Shown here: positions 5,900-7,870 of the stretch, one piece after another
How positions within the stretch are numbered: the first letter of the stretch is position 1
Layout: the number at the start of each line of letters is the position of its first letter
Assembly: GCA_002311925.1 (NCBI GenBank)
Contig: DCAK01000111.1
Span: forward strand, 812 to 8,681
Direction: 5' to 3'
From: Planctomycetes bacterium UBA1135
GTDB lineage: Bacteria; Planctomycetota; UBA1135
Length of the DNA stretch: 7,870 nucleotides
Notes under the pieces: generated by a model
Told to the model about the DNA's origin: nothing
What the model saw: the letters and a program-made list of their open reading frames with translations, nothing else
Database searches by the model: none
Translations under genes and position numbers: made by a program

Positions 5900-7294
5900 A
5901 TGAATCATTCCACCGATATTTCCTCCACCAGCCTGCTTTCCTATCGCCTCGGTGAATGGGTCGCGGGGCTCCGCTACGAGGACCTGCCCAAGAAGGTCGT
6001 CCGCGAGGTGCGCCGCTACCTGCTCGACAGCATCGGTTGCGCCTTCGGAGGCTGGCGGACCTCTGATTGGAGGGCTGTTCGCGACCTGGCCGCCCAGGAG
6101 GGCGGAGCCCGCAAGTGCAACCTTCTCGGGGCCGGCGGCAAGGTCGCCCCGCTGCAGGCGGCGATGCTCAATTCCCTGGCCATCAGGGCCCTGGATTACA
6201 ACGACATCTACTGGCAGCAGGACCCCTGCCATCCTTCCGACTGCATTCCGGCCCCGCTTGCGGCGGCCGAAACGGTGGGGGCCGGGGGCAAGGACCTGGT
6301 CCTTGGCATGGTCGTGGCCTACGAAATCCAGCAGCGACTGTGCGAGGCGAGCTTTCCCGGCATTCGCGAATTGGGCTGGCACCACGCCACGCTGACCTCC
6401 TTCGCCTCGGCCTACGCGGCCGGCAAGGCCCTGGGGCTGGACGCGGCAGGGTTGCAAAACGCCGCCGGCATCGCTGGTTCGACCAATTGCACCCTGGGCG
6501 CGGTCACCGCGGGCCACCTGACCATGATGAAGAACACGGTCTCGCCGATGGCCTGCCGTGGCGGCCTCGAGGCCGCCTTCCTTGCCGCCCGGGGATACTC
6601 CGGCCCCGCCCATGTCTTCGAGGGCAAGGAATCCCTCGCCGCCGTGATGGATTCCGAGTGGCGCTGGGAAGTCTTCGACGACCTTGGTTCCGATTGGCGC
6701 ATTCAGAAGTGCGGGATGAAATTCTTCCCCACCGAGGCCCTGACCCACGCCCCCATTTCCACCACCATCGCCATCTGTTCCGAGGCCGGTCTTTCCGCCG
6801 ACGATGTGAAGGAGGTGCGCATCCGCACCCTCACCAAGGCCGCCGACATCCTGTCGGACCCAGCCAAGTACCGACCCACCAGCCGCGAATCCGCCGACCA
6901 CTCCCTGCCCTACTGCATCACCATGGGATTGATTCACGGCCGGGTGACCCCCGAATTGTTCGAGGACGAGGTGGTGCGCGACCCGGTGGTGCTGGAGCAC
7001 ATCGACAAGATCAAGGTCACCGCCGAACCAGCCTTCGAGGCGGCCTTCCCCAAGGTCCAGCGCTGTCATGTCGAGGTGGACACCGTCGACGGCCGCACCC
7101 TGGAAAAGCAGGTGGACTGGCCCAAGGGCGACCCCCGCGACCCCCTCACCGACGAGGAAATCCGGGCCAAGTTCGACGCACTGGCCGAGGGGGTTTCCGA
7201 CGAGCGCCGCGACCGCATCTGGAAATCCGCCACCCGACTCGCCTCCTACAAGCGCATAGCCGGCTTCAGCCGCCTCTGCGCGGTGGACGCGTAG
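5900..7294 (+). CDS. MmgE/PrpD family dehydratase (2-methylcitrate dehydratase-like)
   Basis: The 464-residue product is a complete MmgE/PrpD protein. The family includes 2-methylcitrate dehydratase (PrpD) and cis-aconitate decarboxylase (Irg1/ACOD1), cofactor-free enzymes acting on tricarboxylates. LDYNDIYW followed by HPSD places Asp99 and His111 twelve residues apart, as in E. coli PrpD. Lys211 and His283 (in THAPI) fit the other active-site positions, and ADHSLPY at 332-338 is a family signature. Ile103 replaces the Thr found in E. coli PrpD and ACOD1 (DFNDTW, DFDDTW), suggesting a different substrate. The ATG lies four bases after the dehydrogenase stop with no Shine-Dalgarno, so coupled translation is likely. 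Given homoaconitase and a homoisocitrate-type dehydrogenase nearby, dehydration of homocitrate to cis-homoaconitate is an attractive inference. Methylcitrate dehydration or aconitate decarboxylation are alternatives. Family certain, substrate unknown. Confidence 0.88.
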   Translation: MNHSTDISSTSLLSYRLGEWVAGLRYEDLPKKVVREVRRYLLDSIGCAFGGWRTSDWRAVRDLAAQEGGARKCNLLGAGGKVAPLQAAMLNSLAIRALDYNDIYWQQDPCHPSDCIPAPLAAAETVGAGGKDLVLGMVVAYEIQQRLCEASFPGIRELGWHHATLTSFASAYAAGKALGLDAAGLQNAAGIAGSTNCTLGAVTAGHLTMMKNTVSPMACRGGLEAAFLAARGYSGPAHVFEGKESLAAVMDSEWRWEVFDDLGSDWRIQKCGMKFFPTEALTHAPISTTIAICSEAGLSADDVKEVRIRTLTKAADILSDPAKYRPTSRESADHSLPYCITMGLIHGRVTPELFEDEVVRDPVVLEHIDKIKVTAEPAFEAAFPKVQRCHVEVDTVDGRTLEKQVDWPKGDPRDPLTDEEIRAKFDALAEGVSDERRDRIWKSATRLASYKRIAGFSRLCAVDA

Positions 7295-7300
7295 GGGGGT

Positions 7301-7306
7301 TATCCT
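7301..7306 (+). promoter_or_regulatory. Candidate -10 box before the acetoacetyl-CoA synthetase
   Basis: TATCCT follows the T-A-n-n-n-T pattern of bacterial -10 elements and ends eight bases before the ATG at 7315. There is no Shine-Dalgarno in the 20-base gap. This could be an internal promoter giving a leaderless transcript, but four of six matches in so short a gap is weak evidence. Confidence 0.25.
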
Positions 7307-7314
7307 CACGCGGG

Positions 7315-7870
7315 ATGGCTGAGGTCCTCTGGGAACCCGCGCCCGAGCGGGCGGCGGCGAGCGCGATGGAAGCGTTCCGGGAGGGGGTGGAGCGGAAGTT
7401 CGGGGTGGTGGTTGCCGACTACGCCGCCCTGCATCGTTGGTCGGTGGACAACCGGGCCGCATTCTGGGGGGAGGTCTGGGACTTCTGTGAAGTCGTGGGG
7501 GAAAAAGGGGAAACGGTCCTGGAGGACGGGGACCGGATGCCGGGGAGCCGGTGGTTTCCCGATGCCCGCCTTTCCTTCGCGGAAAACCTCCTGCGCCGGA
7601 CCGACGATTCCCCGGCGGTGATCTTTCAAACCGAGGGGGGCGACCGGCGGGAATTGAGCTTCGCCGGGCTCCGGGCCGAAGTCGCCCGCTGCCAGGCGGG
7701 TCTGCGCGGGCTCGGGGTGGGGGAGGGGGATGTAGTGGCCGGCTGGCTCCCCAACCTCCCCGAGGCCCTGGTCGGAATGCTGGCCGCCAACGGCCTTGGC
7801 GCCGCCTGGACTTCCTGCTCGCCGGATTTCGGGGCGTCCGGGGTGCTCGACCGCTTCGGGCAGGTGCGGC
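7315..7870 (+). CDS. Acetoacetyl-CoA synthetase, N-terminal part (cut by the window end)
   Basis: The frame is open from the ATG at 7315 to the last base, giving 185 residues of a protein normally about 650 long. The sequence is characteristic of acetoacetyl-CoA (acetoacetate-CoA) synthetases of the ANL adenylating superfamily: LHRWSVDN and FWGEVWDF in the N-terminal cap (about residues 40-57), MPGSRWFPDARLSFAENLLR (about 75-94), and CSPDFGASGVLDRFGQV at the end. Known role: ATP-dependent activation of acetoacetate to acetoacetyl-CoA in the cytosol, feeding ketone-body, leucine-breakdown or polyhydroxybutyrate metabolism. The adenylation P-loop and the C-terminal catalytic lysine lie outside the window. 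It follows the PrpD gene by 20 bases and may share its transcript, although a candidate promoter lies in the gap. Base composition is more G-rich on the coding strand than in the genes upstream. The start fits the family N-terminus; Met18 is an alternative. Confidence 0.9.
   Translation, partial: MAEVLWEPAPERAAASAMEAFREGVERKFGVVVADYAALHRWSVDNRAAFWGEVWDFCEVVGEKGETVLEDGDRMPGSRWFPDARLSFAENLLRRTDDSPAVIFQTEGGDRRELSFAGLRAEVARCQAGLRGLGVGEGDVVAGWLPNLPEALVGMLAANGLGAAWTSCSPDFGASGVLDRFGQVR

Noticed and set aside
4216..5901. 561-codon open frame on the minus strand opposite the M32 and dehydrogenase genes
   Set aside because: It spans two genes with intact catalytic motifs and their junction, and has low-complexity Gly/Val/Asp/His composition typical of a high-GC antisense shadow.
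4780..7294. Classical methylcitrate cycle operon
   Set aside because: No methylcitrate synthase or methylisocitrate lyase is present. 2-Methylisocitrate is a tertiary alcohol that a dehydrogenase of this family could not oxidise.
5711..7462. 583-codon open frame on the minus strand opposite the PrpD gene
   Set aside because: It crosses three well-supported genes and their boundaries, begins with a Pro/Arg-rich stretch, and shows no domain.
1..7870. CRISPR arrays, tRNA or rRNA genes, insertion sequences, or rho-independent terminators
   Set aside because: No repeat-spacer pattern, tRNA-like folds, transposase motifs, flanking repeats or hairpin followed by a T-run was seen; almost the whole window is coding.

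Overview
The window is a dense, GC-rich stretch with bacterial gene organisation: intergenic gaps are tiny, one junction is a 4-base stop/start overlap, and no introns or RNA genes are visible. The gene content (a GH172/DUF2961 protein, an M32 carboxypeptidase, a fungal-type homoaconitase) suggests a high-GC Gram-negative lineage, perhaps Acidobacteriota or Planctomycetota. That taxonomic guess is weak and comes from gene content only.

Layout: a homoaconitase gene runs leftward from 1223 and leaves the window at base 1. A 56-base divergent spacer separates it from a rightward run of five genes. These are a GH172 (DUF2961) glycosidase-like protein (1280-3259), an M32 metallocarboxypeptidase (3256-4773), an isocitrate/homoisocitrate-type beta-decarboxylating dehydrogenase (4780-5895), an MmgE/PrpD-family dehydratase (5900-7294), and the start of an acetoacetyl-CoA synthetase (7315 to the window end). 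Gaps within the run are -4, 6, 4 and 20 bases, so at least the first four genes probably form one operon.

The most interesting point is three tricarboxylate enzymes on the two sides of one short divergent locus. Homoaconitase of the fungal Lys4 type hydrates cis-homoaconitate to homoisocitrate. The dehydrogenase has a substrate loop like fungal homoisocitrate dehydrogenase, and would give 2-oxoadipate. PrpD-family proteins dehydrate citrate-like tertiary alcohols. Fungal and Thermus homoaconitases are reported to be poor at the first half-reaction, homocitrate dehydration. The PrpD protein could therefore supply that missing step, giving a three-enzyme homocitrate to 2-oxoadipate module. This is inference: homocitrate synthase and other lysine-pathway genes are not in the window, and the PrpD protein could act on another substrate.

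The GH172 and M32 genes look like catabolic or processing enzymes with no obvious link to that module. Long open frames antisense to the genes are high-GC shadows and are not annotated.
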